Below are positions 6,057-6,629 of a DNA stretch of 6,629 bases, piece after piece. Under the pieces are notes generated by a model. It saw only the letters and a program-made list of their open reading frames with translations. It was not told where the DNA came from and did no database searches. Origin of the DNA: Thermoflexibacter sp. (GTDB taxonomy: Bacteria > Bacteroidota > Bacteroidia > Cytophagales > Thermoflexibacteraceae). The first letter of the stretch is position 1; each line of letters opens with the position of its first letter. The stretch is from the NCBI GenBank assembly GCA_025455345.1, contig JALOMS010000527.1, positions 1-6,629 on the forward strand, given 5' to 3'. The position numbers were made by a program, and so were the translations under genes.

Positions 6057-6629
6057 ATGAATATAAAAATTTATAAATCTATTGTATTAGTTTTTTCTCT
6101 TTGTATTTTGATATTTTCTTGTAATACAGACCCTATTGACTTGAGAGATACAGAATTAGGAAAAGACTATTTTGTTTTAGACGTAGGACACTATGTTTCT
6201 TATAATGTCAAAGAAACACAATATGCTCTTGGACAAACTCCTAAAGAGGTAACTTATCAACTTAGAGAAGTGGTAGAAAATGCTTTTATTGATGAAACAG
6301 GAAGACAAAGTTTCCGAATTGTAAGATATACACGTACCAACGGCAGGCAGAATTGGCAAATAGAAAATGTATGGACGGCTCGTATGGATGCCAATGGTGC
6401 GGTTCGTTCAGAGGAAAACATACCTTACCTCAAACTAACCTTCCCTTTTTCCGAAGGGCGCACTTGGGATGGAAATGTTTTTAATGATTTAGGGAGAGAA
6501 ACTTATGTAATGCGTGATTTGGGAAAACGCCAACGATTTGATTTTAAAAACTATCACGAAACAGTTACCGTCATTCAGAGTCGTGATTCTAACTTGGTCA
6601 ATAAAGACTTTCGCACTGAAATCTATGCA
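6057..6629 (+). CDS. Putative lipoprotein, family not recognised, 3' end missing
   Basis: The frame runs open for 191 codons from the ATG at 6057 to the last base of the window, with no stop. The N-terminus is a lipoprotein signal peptide: MNIKIYK, a hydrophobic core (residues 9-20), then S21-C22-N-T-D-P, the 'FSC' lipobox common in Bacteroidota; C22 would be lipidated after cleavage. The mature part opens with acidic and polar residues, then GKDYFVLDVGHYVSYNVKE, and is rich in short beta-like stretches, for example QSFRIVRYTRTNGRQNWQ (about 85-102), 'LKLTFPFSEGRTWDGN' and repeated aromatic residues. This looks like an all-beta envelope protein; the 'DYF-L-VG-Y--Y' opening resembles small uncharacterised lipoproteins of this phylum, by recollection only. 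There is no strong Lys/Asp-Glu export signal after C22, so facing the periplasm is as likely as the surface. In-frame ATGs also exist at 6036 (seven codons earlier) and at 5991; the latter lies within the terminator stem and is unlikely. Confidence 0.75.
   Translation, partial: MNIKIYKSIVLVFSLCILIFSCNTDPIDLRDTELGKDYFVLDVGHYVSYNVKETQYALGQTPKEVTYQLREVVENAFIDETGRQSFRIVRYTRTNGRQNWQIENVWTARMDANGAVRSEENIPYLKLTFPFSEGRTWDGNVFNDLGRETYVMRDLGKRQRFDFKNYHETVTVIQSRDSNLVNKDFRTEIYA

Noticed and set aside
6177..6359. Minus-strand 60-codon frame near the right end
   Set aside because: It is antisense to the lipoprotein frame, which has a clear signal peptide and stays open for 191 codons.

Overview
The window is AT-rich bacterial DNA, very probably from the phylum Bacteroidota (Cytophagales-like). 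The evidence is a DUF3667 membrane protein (a family I know mainly from this phylum), a lipoprotein with a Bacteroidota-style 'FSC' lipobox, starts without clear Shine-Dalgarno sequences, and a tyrosine recombinase directly followed by a ribosome hibernation factor. All seven genes are on the + strand. Both ends cut a gene.

Left part (1-1971): the 3' part of a serine beta-lactamase-like hydrolase (PF00144 type), whose frame is open from base 1. A 201-base gap with short inverted repeats follows, then a DUF3667 protein with an N-terminal zinc ribbon and about five membrane segments.

Middle (1972-4377): a TRAP transporter small permease (DctQ) standing alone. No large permease (DctM) or binding protein (DctP) is next to it. 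A perfect 32-bp tandem duplication lies across its stop codon. About 240 bases later comes a BCCT-family (betaine/carnitine/choline) transporter with a recognisable aromatic box and some unusual residues at conserved positions.

Right part (4378-6629): a complete XerC/XerD-type tyrosine recombinase with all catalytic residues, then a short-type ribosome hibernation promoting factor (hpf/raiA), closed by a strong hairpin-plus-T-tract terminator. Immediately after begins an unrecognised lipoprotein, cut off by the window end, which has no stop codon in the window.

The genes do not form one pathway. xerC and hpf are a plausible transcription unit; the others look like separate units with 100-240 base spacers. 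I see no mobile element, CRISPR array, tRNA or rRNA, and no convincing new multi-gene system. The most notable points are the orphan DctQ, the tandem repeat at its stop codon, the variant BCCT signature, and the unidentified lipoprotein.
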